A stretch of 64,000 nt of DNA from a bacterium (GCA_016124895.1 WGMU01000006.1:1-64000); one strand, 5' to 3'; positions 33,349 to 43,561 are shown, numbered from the stretch's first letter. Numbers and translations are program-made. The notes: generated by a model not told the origin, from the letters alone.

Positions 33349-33610
33349 CAAACCTCAGTCAGAACGCGCGGATGAATTACCGAGCGCGCAAGGAAACAGT
33401 CTAGCGGGAAGCTCCGTCGCGGCACAGAACGATCCTCGATCCGCTCGACAATCCGGCTCTCTCAGGCAGGGTCTCCGCCCCGGAAACGCTCCGATACCAC
33501 GCCTCGTCCGCCGAATCCTCACAGTACGCGAGTGTTTGCGTGTCGAGCCGGTTATCCTGCACGCGTTGTGAGATCGCCGTTGCCTCAAGCGTCAGTCCAG
33601 AGAGTCCGAC

Positions 33611-34660
33611 ATGTTTTTCGGATCCCGCATTCCGCTGAAGACGCTGGCCAACCTGTGCCGCTCACTGGCCACACTGCTGGAATCGGGAGTCTCGATTCGT
33701 CGGTCACTGGGCGTCGTCGGCAAAAAGGCCGCCCATCCAGCGACGCGGCGAGTGCTGCTCGATGTGCAGGACGAAATTGACAGCGGGTCGGATGTCGAAT
33801 CGGCGCTGCGGGCGCACGGTAAGTTTTTCCCGGCGCTGTTTCTCGACATGGTCGCCATGGCAGAACAGTCCGGGGCGCTGCCGGAAGTGCTGCGGCATCT
33901 CGCCGAACACTACGAGAACACGATCCGGATGCAGAAAGAGTTCCTGCAGTCGATCTCGTGGCCGGCGTTCCAGTATGTCGCCGCAAACTTCGTCATTGCG
34001 ATTCTGATCTTCGTACTCGGCATGATTGCCGGAACCGAAGCCGGCAGCGAACTGAGCTTCCTGGTGTTCGGTCTGCAGGGACCGTCAGGGGCGCTGATCT
34101 GGCTGACGATCTCGCTCGGCTTTGCAGGCGGTCTGTTCGCCCTCTGGAAAATGTCCAGCCGAATGCTCGAAGTGAAGCAGATGATCGATCCGGCACTGAT
34201 GCGGATCCCGGTCCTCGGTCACTGTATGCGATGCTTCGCGCTGGCCCGCTTTTCGTGGGCGTTTTTCCTGACTCAGCAGACGGGGATGCCCATTATCCAC
34301 AGTCTGAAGGCGAGTCTGAAAGCAACGTCGAATGGAGCATTCATCGGATCGACGGATGACATCTGCCGCAGCGTACTGGAAGGCGACACGCTGACTGAAT
34401 CACTCGCCGCATCGCAGTTGTTTCCCGAGGACTATATCGAGATGGTTTCAGTCGCTGAGCAGTCGGGGACCGTGCCGGAAGCTCTCTACCGATTGAGCCC
34501 GCAGTTTGAAGAGGATGCCCGGCGCTCGCTGAAAGCTTTGACGCGAGCCGCCGGTGTCGTCCTGTGGCTGTCCGTCGCCATCTTCATCATCATCTTCATC
34601 TTTCGCTTCGCGCTGTGGTATGTCGGGATGCTGCAAGGCGCCCTTGAGGGCACATACTGA
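33611..34660 (+). CDS. type II secretion system F family protein (GspF/PilC-like)
   Basis: This 349-residue inner-membrane protein has two tandem GspF domains. The first opens with LANLCRSLATLLESGVSIRRSL, the second with LARFSWAFFLTQQTGMPIIHSLK. Membrane segments lie at about 119-142, 159-178 and 318-341, matching the family's three. Helices between the domains carry the typical SGALPEVL and SGTVPEAL turns. GspF/PilC proteins organise the platform for type II secretion or type IV pili. No other pilus or secretion gene lies in the window, so its partner ATPase and pseudopilins must be encoded elsewhere. It is divergent from the polyQ gene and convergent with the GGDEF gene. Confidence 0.92.
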   Translation: MFFGSRIPLKTLANLCRSLATLLESGVSIRRSLGVVGKKAAHPATRRVLLDVQDEIDSGSDVESALRAHGKFFPALFLDMVAMAEQSGALPEVLRHLAEHYENTIRMQKEFLQSISWPAFQYVAANFVIAILIFVLGMIAGTEAGSELSFLVFGLQGPSGALIWLTISLGFAGGLFALWKMSSRMLEVKQMIDPALMRIPVLGHCMRCFALARFSWAFFLTQQTGMPIIHSLKASLKATSNGAFIGSTDDICRSVLEGDTLTESLAASQLFPEDYIEMVSVAEQSGTVPEALYRLSPQFEEDARRSLKALTRAAGVVLWLSVAIFIIIFIFRFALWYVGMLQGALEGTY

Positions 34661-34713
34661 GCAGGTACCGCGCGGCAGCCGTCAGCACAGGCCCAGCCTG
34701 CAGACTTTGACCG

Positions 34714-36846
34714 TCAGCGCAGCGTGTCCTGCTCGGCAGCCAGATACTCGCGCAGGTCCTTGACGACGGTGCGAGCCCGGGCCTCGAAGATTGCGGGGTC
34801 CTTGCACCAGCCCTGTGGAATAACCGTCACTGCGATCTCGATCAGCTTGCTGGCTCCGCGAAGCGTCGCCGAACGCTCGTCGCCGAACTGCAGTGTGATC
34901 TGCACTGGCTGCCTGTCTGGTGTTGAACCCCAGTAGGGAACAAGCCCTTTCGAGCCGAGTCGAAGTTCGACTTTATCCTTGCGGACTTCGCCGAGCTTTG
35001 CAGCATAGTTGTCCACAAAGGCTTTCATCTTGTAAACGATCATGTCGGCAGCGACGCAGGCGCGCAGCGACGTTTCAAAAACGAACTGATTCGGGGCGAC
35101 GATCGGCGGTGTCACCAGCTCGGGGTCGTTGTCGCGCAGTTCCTGAGACGTCAGGCGGCTCACGCGATTTCGTCCCTGCTGCTTCGACATGTAGAGCGCC
35201 TTGTCGGCACGGTTGAGCAGCGTTTCCACTTCGTCTTCAGGTTCAACCGTCGCGACACCAAACGACGACGTCACTCGGAACTCGTCCGACTTGATGACCT
35301 GAGCTGACTGAATGGCTGCTCGCAGACGCTCGGCTTTCTGAAAGACATCTCGCAGACCGCTTTCCGGGCAGACGATGACGAACTCTTCGCCACCGTATCG
35401 GGCAACCATCTCTCCGGAGTAAGTCTCGTGCTGCAGCAGCCGCGCGATGCTGATGAGAACTTCGTCACCGGCCGCGTGACCGTACGTGTCGTTGCACTTT
35501 TTGAAGTGGTCGATGTCCAGAAAGATGACCGAGAACGGAACCTTGTACTCGCGATCGCGATAGTCACGCATCTGACGTTCAAGCTGCTTTCTGAGTTCGC
35601 CGCGGTTCGCCACGTGCGTCAGCGCGTCACGGCTGGCCATCAGCTTCAAATCTTTGTAGTGACCTTTCTGCCGTGTGCCGGACGTGTCGCGGAAAATTTC
35701 CGCAAAACCGTGCAGCGTCCCGGCGGAATCGATCAGCGGCAGCGTCTGCACTTCGACAGGCAGCCATTCTTCCGAGCCCGTTCGCAACTGCAGTTCGGTT
35801 GTCTGCATACGCCTGGATTCGCACGTCGACACAGCAGGACGCTCCTGAACGGCGACGGGACCGCCGAGTCGGTCGCGGTACTGAATCATGCGATTGGAGT
35901 CGCGATGTTCGAGTGCGTACTGCCAGGGGATTCCCGTCAGCGTCTCCAGTCCGTGACTCCAGATGAGCACCTGCTGATTGAGATTCGCGATGTAAAAACC
36001 GTCGTACAGACTTTCGAGCAGATACAGATACGAGAAGACATGGCACAGCGAGCCGGCTTCCAGCAGCTCCTGCGGCTGGAGCTGATAATTCTCGGTGCCG
36101 TCCGCCAGCGCAGGATCGGGCACGCCATTCAGATCGAACCAGCGTTTCAGCGCCGAAAGGACGTTACCGTCGTAACGCGTGCCGGCTCCCCGCTGCAGAA
36201 TTTCGAGCGCCTGGCCGTGCGTGTGATCGTCACGGTAAGCCTGCGGAGTCACGAGCGAATCGTACGCATCGCAGACAGCCAGGATCCTCGCCCCCTGGTG
36301 CATCTGAGTGCCGATCACGTTGAAGTCGTGCGACGCCCCGTTGAAGTGATACGGTGATTGCAGCACGATCCTGATGAGATCACGATCGGCCTGGCACGCC
36401 TGCAGCACGTCACCCGCGATGCTGTAAAGCAGGCTCATCAGCTCAGTCTCGTCCGTTGAGAGCGGACCAGGCTTGTAGAGAATCAGATCCGGAATCCCGA
36501 TCTTGCCAATGTCGTGCAGCAGGCTGGCGGCTTCCAGCACGTGCAGCCTGTCGCGTTCCCAGCCAAGCTGCTGCGCAACGCCGACGGCCAGTCCGGCCAC
36601 GCGGCGAGAGTGCTGAACAATCGACGGTTCGCGGTATTGCAGAGCCATCATCAGACTGCGCATCGCCGGCCGACGGATGACTGCATCCCACCCTTCAGAC
36701 GAATCCCCGTCGCCCGCCAGAGCCAGCAGATCGAGCAGCAGCCGCGACGAATTCATCGGATGCGTCGACTGCACACGCCGTTGCGACGTCGCGGTCTGAG
36801 ACGCCGATGTCCCGGGAGCAGCCTGAGTGGCCTGTGCGTTCGACAT
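34714..36846 (-). CDS. HD-GYP-like / PAS / GGDEF signalling protein
   Basis: This 710-residue protein (ATG at 36846, with AGGA eight bases upstream; a GTG at 36852 is alternative) has no signal peptide or membrane segment. Residues about 60-235 form an HD-GYP-like domain with H79, the HD pair at 111-112 in LLHDIGKIGIPD, and AVCDAYDSLV. The HHE/GYP segment is not recognisable. A PAS-type domain follows at about 275-390. The GGDEF domain is at 400-565, with the active-site GGEEF at 485-489 and FLDIDHFKKCND upstream. The product-inhibition RxxD site is missing, so cyclic-di-GMP synthesis without that feedback is expected. The last 110 residues are a PilZ-unlike unknown domain. Convergent with the GspF-type gene. 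Confidence 0.9.
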   Translation of the reverse strand: MSNAQATQAAPGTSASQTATSQRRVQSTHPMNSSRLLLDLLALAGDGDSSEGWDAVIRRPAMRSLMMALQYREPSIVQHSRRVAGLAVGVAQQLGWERDRLHVLEAASLLHDIGKIGIPDLILYKPGPLSTDETELMSLLYSIAGDVLQACQADRDLIRIVLQSPYHFNGASHDFNVIGTQMHQGARILAVCDAYDSLVTPQAYRDDHTHGQALEILQRGAGTRYDGNVLSALKRWFDLNGVPDPALADGTENYQLQPQELLEAGSLCHVFSYLYLLESLYDGFYIANLNQQVLIWSHGLETLTGIPWQYALEHRDSNRMIQYRDRLGGPVAVQERPAVSTCESRRMQTTELQLRTGSEEWLPVEVQTLPLIDSAGTLHGFAEIFRDTSGTRQKGHYKDLKLMASRDALTHVANRGELRKQLERQMRDYRDREYKVPFSVIFLDIDHFKKCNDTYGHAAGDEVLISIARLLQHETYSGEMVARYGGEEFVIVCPESGLRDVFQKAERLRAAIQSAQVIKSDEFRVTSSFGVATVEPEDEVETLLNRADKALYMSKQQGRNRVSRLTSQELRDNDPELVTPPIVAPNQFVFETSLRACVAADMIVYKMKAFVDNYAAKLGEVRKDKVELRLGSKGLVPYWGSTPDRQPVQITLQFGDERSATLRGASKLIEIAVTVIPQGWCKDPAIFEARARTVVKDLREYLAAEQDTLR

Positions 36847-37097
36847 GTTCACTTCCTGATTTCAGAGCCAGCATCGACGAACGCGCAACGGCAACGCATC
36901 GCCGGATGACAACGGAGGTAAAGCTAGGTCGGGGAACTGGTGAGTCAAACGCGACTGTCCATTGCACACGAACAGTCGCCCCGGTCGCAGCCGGAAGGAT
37001 CGCTACAACCGGAAGAACGCCCCGGATTGCGGCTCACTTCTCACTGACGTGGAGAATCGAACAGACTGTCCGCTCCCTCAAAGACAAAGGACCGCCC

Positions 37098-38450
37098 ATG
37101 ACGACTCAGGATTCTGCTGCCGATTTTCAACGCCGTGCGACCGGCCCCACCCAGGAGCACGCCTACACGCGAGGCCCGCGGATTACAAAGATTGAAACGC
37201 TCGTTCCGTCAGCGCTGATGCCCGGTCTCCTGATGCTGCGGATCCATACCGATGCCGGAACGGTCGGCGGTGATCCCGTCATCGGTCACGGCGAGACCTA
37301 TTACATCCCCGAGGCCGCGGCGGCCGTCATTCATGACTGGATGGCGCGACGACTGCTTGGTGCCGACGCGGCGGCGATCGAAAGTCACTGGCGGTTTCTT
37401 TACGAACGGATCACTGCGTTCGGCGGTGTGGGTGCCGAACTTCGTGCGCTCTCGGCAATCGACCTCGCCCTGTGGGATATCCTCGGCCAGTTAACGCAGC
37501 AGCCGGTCTGGCGATTACTCGGCGGACCAGTCCGTGATCGCGTGCCGGTTTACAACAGTTGCGGCGGCCCGTTTTACGGAGTCCGCGGCTCGAACGCGCA
37601 GGTCACAGTGAGCGGTTCCGCGTCGAAGGTGTCCGTCGCCGCGGCATCGGCCGGGTGGCCAGGACATGGCGACCCTGGCAAGCCGGGACCGCTCGAAGAC
37701 AACTGGGCGAGCCTCAACACGCCGGGTGATCTGGCAGAAGAGCTGCTCGCCGCCGGCTTCCGTGCCACAAAGCTCTGGGCGTTCGACGCCATCTATCGCG
37801 AAAAGGGCGGGCTGCGGCTCAGCGCCGAAGACGTCAAACGCGGTGTCGCCCCGTTTCACGTAATTCGCGACCGCGTCGGTGACCGGATCGATGTGATGCT
37901 CGACGGTCATGGATTCTTTGCGCTGCCCGCGGCGCTCGACATCGCGCGAGCAATGCGCACTGTCCGGCCGCTGTGGCTTGAAGACGTGCTGCGGCCGGAC
38001 AGCGTCCATGCGATGACCGAGTTCCGGCGCGGCGCGGGCGTACCGATCGCCGTCAGCGAAATGCTCGTCATGCGCGATCAGTACCGGCAGGTGCTGGAAA
38101 GCTCAGCCGCAGATTACGTCATGATCGATCCCACCTGGGTTGGCGGAATCAGCGAGACGCGGCGGATCGCGGAACTCGCGCAGCTCTACAACGTCCCGGT
38201 GCTGATGCACGACTGCACGGGGCCGCTGACGCTGTTTTCGGGCCTCAACGTTTCCGCCGCGGTCCCCGGAGTGACTTACCAGGAATGTGTGCGTGCTCAC
38301 CTGGCAACGCTGTATCCGCAGCTTATCGATACCGAGGTGGTCGTCGCCGATGGCGGGATCGCTTTGAGCGCCCGCCCCGGTATCGGCGCCCGCTGGCTGC
38401 CGGAACTGTTCCGCGATGATCTCTCCGGTTATCGCGCAACGACGTTGTGA
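37098..38450 (+). CDS. enolase-superfamily enzyme (mandelate racemase/muconate lactonizing type)
   Basis: This 450-residue enzyme would abstract a proton alpha to a carboxylate, dehydrating or racemising a sugar acid or similar substrate. Candidate residues: K225 (ATKLW), magnesium ligands D269 (VMLDGHG), E295 (PLWLEDVL) and E321 (AVSEML), and H371 in MHDCTGP. The base motif reads KLW rather than the KxK of mandelate racemase. An extra 50-residue segment (about 160-210, S/A/G-rich) sits before the catalytic barrel lysine. It resembles D-mannonate/D-gluconate dehydratase-type family members, but the substrate is not certain. The ATG at 37098 is used since the recognised domain starts soon after; a longer frame to 36807 adds an unrelated leader. 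Confidence 0.88.
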   Translation: MTTQDSAADFQRRATGPTQEHAYTRGPRITKIETLVPSALMPGLLMLRIHTDAGTVGGDPVIGHGETYYIPEAAAAVIHDWMARRLLGADAAAIESHWRFLYERITAFGGVGAELRALSAIDLALWDILGQLTQQPVWRLLGGPVRDRVPVYNSCGGPFYGVRGSNAQVTVSGSASKVSVAAASAGWPGHGDPGKPGPLEDNWASLNTPGDLAEELLAAGFRATKLWAFDAIYREKGGLRLSAEDVKRGVAPFHVIRDRVGDRIDVMLDGHGFFALPAALDIARAMRTVRPLWLEDVLRPDSVHAMTEFRRGAGVPIAVSEMLVMRDQYRQVLESSAADYVMIDPTWVGGISETRRIAELAQLYNVPVLMHDCTGPLTLFSGLNVSAAVPGVTYQECVRAHLATLYPQLIDTEVVVADGGIALSARPGIGARWLPELFRDDLSGYRATTL

Positions 38451-38567
38451 TCGCACGATGCCTTTGAAAGTCTCAAGGTCGCGAAACTCGACAGGGATTT
38501 CGGCCGAAGGCGGTCTGCGGATTCGCCAACTGGTCCGAACGCGAGTCCGGGAGCTGTTTCCAGGCTA

Positions 38568-41500
38568 CTACACCGACGTTGACGCAACGTCGTGCGTCGT
38601 CACTGGCTGATCGTCACTGGCCGACCCGCGTGGCGACTGCCGTGCGGGAGTCTGACCGCGACGAAACAGCCGCAACACTCGCTCTTTGGCATCCATCGTC
38701 AGGCTGAACAATGTCGGGACGAGAAACAGCGTAAAGGCGGTCGAGACCAGCAGACCGCCAAGCACGACGCTGCCCAGACCGCGGTACAGTTCGCTGCCCG
38801 CACCCGGAAACATCACCAGCGGCAGCAGGCCGAGAACGGTTGTCGTCGTCGTCATAAAGATCGGCCGGATCCGCGTGCGTACGCTTTCAAGGATGGCATC
38901 TCGCGGGGTCATTCCGTCTTCGCGCATATGGTTCAGTGACTGATGCACGATCAGAATCGGATTGTTGACGACCGTCCCGATCAGAATGATGAAACCCAGC
39001 ATCGTGAGCACGTCCAGCGACTGCAGGACGAACAGATTCAGCAGCGTCAGACCGGCGACTCCACCAACCGCGCCCAGCGGCACGCTGAGGATGATCACAA
39101 ACGGGTAGAGCCACGATTCAAACAGCGCGGCCATCAGCAGGTACGTGATCAGCAGAGCCAGCCCGATGTTGAAGCTGATCGCGTCCCAGGTCTGCCGCAA
39201 TCGGTCGGCGGTGCCGGACAGGTTGATGCGGTACCCCCCGGCAAGCTGCCCGCTCTCGCGCATCGGCTGCACAATCCCGGACTGGATTTGATCCATGGCG
39301 TCTTCGAGTGCCATTTCCGGCGGCGGCGAGACTTCAATCGTGATCGCCCGCTGCCGCTCGCGGTGATTGATCTGCTCAGGCCCGCTGCTGATTCGGATAT
39401 CGGTCAGAGCTTCCAGCGGAACGGCCATGCCGGCAGGCGTCGAGACCGGCAGACCTTTGACATCCTGCGTCGTCTGAATGCGTTTGTCGCGGCCGATCAA
39501 TGTCAGGTCGATCTTGTCACCACCGAGGAAATAGTCACCGGCATACGCGCCGTCGATCAGCGCATTCGTCACGTAGCCGATCTCTTCGCTGTTCATTCCC
39601 ATTTCCGAAGCCTGCAGCAGCTTCGGCGTGAGGTGCATTTCCGGGCTGGAGAGATCGAGGCTGGGCACCGGCCGCGCCTGCGCCGTCGGAATCAGTTGCA
39701 TCGTTTTGCCGAGCACCTGTCCGCCCATTCCGACCAGCTTCGGCAGGTCCGGACCAATAATCTCGACGTCGATCGTTCGCCCCGATGTCAGCCCCTGCTC
39801 AAACAGACTCGACTGCTTCGCGACAGCAAACGTGCCAGGCAGACTCGCCGCGGCGCGCTGCACCAGTGGTATCAGTTCCGCGGCACGTGCCCCGTCCTCA
39901 GCACGCAGTCCCATAAAGACCTGCCGGCCGCGGGCGACAAAGAAGAAGTCACCGATCATTGGAAATTCGAGCTGCGCGGCTTCGGGCGAACCGGGGTCGA
40001 CGTCCCAGTAGGGCCGCAGTCCGTTTTCAACGGTCTCTCCCAGCGCCATCAGTTCGTCCAGGTTGTAACCTGGCGGCGGCAGCAGGATGCCGAACACCAG
40101 ATTGCGGTTCCCGGTCGGCAGGTACTCAACCTTCGGCCACAGCAGCCAAGTTCCGCCGAACGAGCAGCCCACAAGAGCGGCGACCACGACAAGACGACGC
40201 AGCGTGCCGCGCTGGATCCAGGCATTTGTCGATACAACAAAGTGCGTTCCCCCGGTTCCGAGACCGGCGATCGCTCGCACCAGGAACGACTTTGACGGCC
40301 GGCCTGAGTATCGCTCGTTGAGATCCCGCGAATCGGAATCCGGTCCGTTCGTATTAGTGCCTTTTCCGATCAGTCGCGCCGACGCCGTTGAGATCACCGT
40401 CAGCGAGACAACCAGCGACAGCGCGACCGCGGCACTGATCGCCAGGGCGATGTCTCGAAACAACTGACCGGCCTCTTCCTGCACAAAGACGATTGGCAGA
40501 AAGACCGCGACGGTCGTCAGCGTCGACGCAACGACGGCTCCCCAGACTTCTTCAGTCCCCTTCACCGCAGCCTGAAACGGCGGCTCACCCAGCGACGCGC
40601 GGCGGAAGATGTTTTCCAGCACGACGACAGCGTTATCGACGAGCATCCCGACCGCGAAGGCCAGACCGGCAAGGCTGATGACATTCAGCGATCGTCCCAG
40701 CAGACCGAGGATCAGAAACGTCCCGACGATGCTGATGGGAATCGCGAGCCCGACGACCAGGGCTCCGCGGGCAAACCAGAAGCCGGCGCCAATAATCAGC
40801 GCCAGACTGATCGCGAAGAACCACGGTGACAGATAAGCGGCCGCGATCGCCGCCGCGACAATTCCCGGAGCCAGCAGCAGCGTCCGCATTCCCAGATGCA
40901 GAAACAGCATCAGCACAATCATCGTCAGCGCGCCGCCGATGAAAATGTTCTGCTGCACGAGGTCCACGGCCGAGTAGATGTATTCGGTCTCGTCGTAAAC
41001 CTGAGTGAGCTGCAGACCGCGGGGTCTGAGGATGTTCTCGTCAATGTCAGCGCGGGCCTCCTTCAGGCCGTCCATAACGTCCAGCACGTTGGCTCCAGTT
41101 TCGCGGATACAGTTGACCGCGATGCTCGATTCGCCAAACCGGCGCACAAGCCCATCCGGCTTCTTGAAGCCCAGCCGCACTTCGGCGACGTCGCGGACGT
41201 AAACCGGTGAGCCGTCACGCGTCGCCAGAATCTGCTTCTCTACTTCTTCGATATCGCGGAACTGCCCGAGCGTGCGGACAACCCAGCGGCGTTTGCCTTC
41301 CCAGAAATCGCCCGCCGATGTGTCCGCGTTCTGCCCGCGCAGCACCCGCCGCACGTCGAGGATTGTGAGCTGACGTGCGGCCAGTTCATCGGGGTCAATG
41401 ACAACCTGCAGTTCTTCTTCCAGGCCGCCGAGCACATTGGCCTGCGAGACGCCGGGCACGCGTTCAAACCGGGCTTCGATTTCATCCTCTGCAAACCGCC

Positions 41501-42122
41501 GCAGTTTTGTCACATCGAGACCGTCGGGTGGGAGCAACTCCGCTTTGACTTCAGGATACTCGGCCGCCAGCCCGCGGAGCCGGAGAGTTGCCAGCCCGAT
41601 ATTGTGCGCCTGCCGGACCGGCTCAATGTGCTCGGCAAGTTCTGGATGACGCTGCTGAAACTCGACCAGTTCCTTGTCGGTCGGCTGCCGCGCACTGAAG
41701 ATGAACCAGGCAATGGGACGGTCGGACGAATTCGACGTACTGATGATCGGCTGGTCAGCGTCTTCGGGATACTCGGGCACCTGCTGCAGGCGCGAGTTCA
41801 CCTTCAGCAGCGACTCTTCCATGTTCGTGCCGACCTGGAATTCCAGCGTGATCGTGCCCTTCGAGTCAGCGCTTTCGGACAGCAGTCGAACAACGCCTTC
41901 CACCGTTTTGAGCTGCTCTTCCTGTTCGAGAATGATCTCGCGTTCGACTTCCTGAGGACTGGCTCCCGGCCAGCGGGTTTCAACAGTAATCGTCGGACGC
42001 TGAACTTCCGGCGTGAGCTGCATCGGCATCCGGTCGAGTGCGACCAGACCAAACAGCGCCGTCAGCAGAACGCCAACCGACACCTTAACGGGATTCCGGA
42101 TAAACGAGCCGATGAGGTGCAT
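38568..42122 (-). CDS. RND efflux permease (AcrB/HAE family)
   Basis: This 1184-residue inner-membrane pump fits the hydrophobe/amphiphile efflux branch. It has a first membrane helix (about 12-31), the porter domain, a central helix cluster with MLVDNAVVVLENIFRR in the fourth helix, and a second half that repeats the plan (VPLGAVGGVAGL, GTVVNNPILIVHQ). In AcrB two neighbouring aspartates in the fourth helix drive proton uptake; here the second position is asparagine. The gene follows the adaptor gene by six bases and is under the MarR-type regulator of that operon. It should export drugs or other lipophiles with an outer-membrane channel that is not encoded here. Confidence 0.95.
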   Translation of the reverse strand: MHLIGSFIRNPVKVSVGVLLTALFGLVALDRMPMQLTPEVQRPTITVETRWPGASPQEVEREIILEQEEQLKTVEGVVRLLSESADSKGTITLEFQVGTNMEESLLKVNSRLQQVPEYPEDADQPIISTSNSSDRPIAWFIFSARQPTDKELVEFQQRHPELAEHIEPVRQAHNIGLATLRLRGLAAEYPEVKAELLPPDGLDVTKLRRFAEDEIEARFERVPGVSQANVLGGLEEELQVVIDPDELAARQLTILDVRRVLRGQNADTSAGDFWEGKRRWVVRTLGQFRDIEEVEKQILATRDGSPVYVRDVAEVRLGFKKPDGLVRRFGESSIAVNCIRETGANVLDVMDGLKEARADIDENILRPRGLQLTQVYDETEYIYSAVDLVQQNIFIGGALTMIVLMLFLHLGMRTLLLAPGIVAAAIAAAYLSPWFFAISLALIIGAGFWFARGALVVGLAIPISIVGTFLILGLLGRSLNVISLAGLAFAVGMLVDNAVVVLENIFRRASLGEPPFQAAVKGTEEVWGAVVASTLTTVAVFLPIVFVQEEAGQLFRDIALAISAAVALSLVVSLTVISTASARLIGKGTNTNGPDSDSRDLNERYSGRPSKSFLVRAIAGLGTGGTHFVVSTNAWIQRGTLRRLVVVAALVGCSFGGTWLLWPKVEYLPTGNRNLVFGILLPPPGYNLDELMALGETVENGLRPYWDVDPGSPEAAQLEFPMIGDFFFVARGRQVFMGLRAEDGARAAELIPLVQRAAASLPGTFAVAKQSSLFEQGLTSGRTIDVEIIGPDLPKLVGMGGQVLGKTMQLIPTAQARPVPSLDLSSPEMHLTPKLLQASEMGMNSEEIGYVTNALIDGAYAGDYFLGGDKIDLTLIGRDKRIQTTQDVKGLPVSTPAGMAVPLEALTDIRISSGPEQINHRERQRAITIEVSPPPEMALEDAMDQIQSGIVQPMRESGQLAGGYRINLSGTADRLRQTWDAISFNIGLALLITYLLMAALFESWLYPFVIILSVPLGAVGGVAGLTLLNLFVLQSLDVLTMLGFIILIGTVVNNPILIVHQSLNHMREDGMTPRDAILESVRTRIRPIFMTTTTTVLGLLPLVMFPGAGSELYRGLGSVVLGGLLVSTAFTLFLVPTLFSLTMDAKERVLRLFRRGQTPARQSPRGSASDDQPVTTHDVASTSV

Positions 42123-42128
42123 AACGTT

Positions 42129-43493
42129 CTACTTCCCACTTTCTGAGCTGGCTTCGCCGCGCGTGCCTGCGTCCGTTTTCGCCGCTGCTGGAGTTCCCTC
42201 GACCGACTGAGACTCGTCCACGCTGATGACTTGCGTGACCTTCACTTCCTGCCCCGGCCGCAGTCGTTCGTTACCGCGGACAACAACCTGATCGCCAGGC
42301 TTGACGTCACCGGTCACCTGAATCAGTCCCCCATTCGCAACCCCCAGAATGACGGGGACCGGCCGTACGGTTGCCGGCTTCTCTCCTGCTCCGGCCAGGA
42401 CGACGTAAACGGACGACTGCAGCCCACCAAGGACCAGCGCGTCTTTCGGGACAAGTAGAGCATCCGTTGGAGGTCCGGTCGGCAGCGTCACACGCGCCAG
42501 CATTCCCGATTTCAGTAACGGACCGGAGTCCGTGAGGCTGTTCTTCACACGCACCAGCACGGGAAAGGTTCGCGACCGCAGATCCGCCTGCGGCACGATG
42601 GCAAAGACGGCTCCCGTCAGAATCCGGCCGGGCAGCGCCGGTACCTCAACGCGGACGTGCTGGCCGGGTCGCACGTACGGAGCCTGATTCTCAAGCACCT
42701 GCGCGACGATATCGACTTCGTCAACCGCGATAACCTCGGCGACGTGCTCGCCCCGCGCCAGCCACTGGCCGACCTCGGTGAATTCCGCGACGACGTAACC
42801 ATTGAACGGAGCTTTGATCGTGTGCTTGCCGAGCTGGTCGGAAAGTTTTTCGGTAATGGCCTGCTGCATCGCAACACGCGCCTGTGCCTGAGCGATCTGC
42901 TCCGGACGCGGTCCCGCCACCGCAAGTGCGTGAACTTCGAGAGCCTGCTGGTACTCCTGCTCGGCCCGCGTCGCTTCGGACACGACGAGCTGCATTTCGT
43001 CATCGTTGATGGCCGTGCGCTCGAAGAGTTCCTTCGCCCGTGTCAGCCGCTTGCGCTGATAGTCGGCGACTGCTTCAGCAGCGAGCATCGCCGCCTTGAC
43101 TCGACGCAGCTCTTCCGGCCGGGATCCGTTTTTCAGTTCCTGCAGTTCTTCTTCCCGCAGCTTCAGCTCGCTGCGTGCCGCGGACAGTTCGAGGCCGATG
43201 GTTTCCGTCAGAAGCTGCGCCAGCGGTTGCCCCTTGTGGACCAGGTCACCCTGATTGATCGGAAACTCGGCAACACGTCCGTCGACGGCGCTGCCCACGA
43301 CCGACCGCCGGACCGGAGTCACCGTCCCGACAAACGTCTGTCCTTCCGCGACCGGCCGCTCAACAACGGCGGACACCGTCACAACCGCCGGGCCACGCTG
43401 ACCAAGAGCGACAGATTCCACGCCGAACACTGCGGCAATCAATCCGCAGACTCTGGCGACCTGATGACAACGACAACGGAGAATTGGCTGCAT
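42129..43493 (-). CDS. RND periplasmic adaptor (HlyD/MFP family)
   Basis: This 454-residue adaptor links the RND pump with an outer-membrane channel. The ATG at 43493 gives a normal signal peptide (to about residue 31); a GTG at 43544 would add 17 residues. The order is barrel-sandwich half (VGSAVDGRVAEFPINQGDLVHKGQ), coiled-coil hairpin (about 105-205, EELQELKN through ARVAMQQAITEKL), second lipoyl half (IKAPFNGYVVAEFTEVGQWL) and beta-barrel and membrane-proximal domains. The C-terminal tail is P/A/S/E-rich. It lies between the MarR-family gene and the RND gene, six bases from the latter, forming a classical tripartite-efflux operon. Confidence 0.93.
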   Translation of the reverse strand: MQPILRCRCHQVARVCGLIAAVFGVESVALGQRGPAVVTVSAVVERPVAEGQTFVGTVTPVRRSVVGSAVDGRVAEFPINQGDLVHKGQPLAQLLTETIGLELSAARSELKLREEELQELKNGSRPEELRRVKAAMLAAEAVADYQRKRLTRAKELFERTAINDDEMQLVVSEATRAEQEYQQALEVHALAVAGPRPEQIAQAQARVAMQQAITEKLSDQLGKHTIKAPFNGYVVAEFTEVGQWLARGEHVAEVIAVDEVDIVAQVLENQAPYVRPGQHVRVEVPALPGRILTGAVFAIVPQADLRSRTFPVLVRVKNSLTDSGPLLKSGMLARVTLPTGPPTDALLVPKDALVLGGLQSSVYVVLAGAGEKPATVRPVPVILGVANGGLIQVTGDVKPGDQVVVRGNERLRPGQEVKVTQVISVDESQSVEGTPAAAKTDAGTRGEASSESGK

Positions 43494-43561
43494 GGCAAAA
43501 CTCGACCGGCGCGTCCGGCTGCATTTGATGACTGAAAAGTTCACCGACGATGAAACCGCGA

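Noticed and set aside
36807-37097. Upstream extension of the enolase-superfamily gene
   Set aside because: The leader is basic, unlike family proteins, and overlaps the 5' part of the divergent GGDEF gene; the ATG at 37098 matches the domain start.
38943-40295. 450-codon plus-strand frame opposite the RND pump
   Set aside because: It is antisense to conserved RND motifs and has no recognisable domain.
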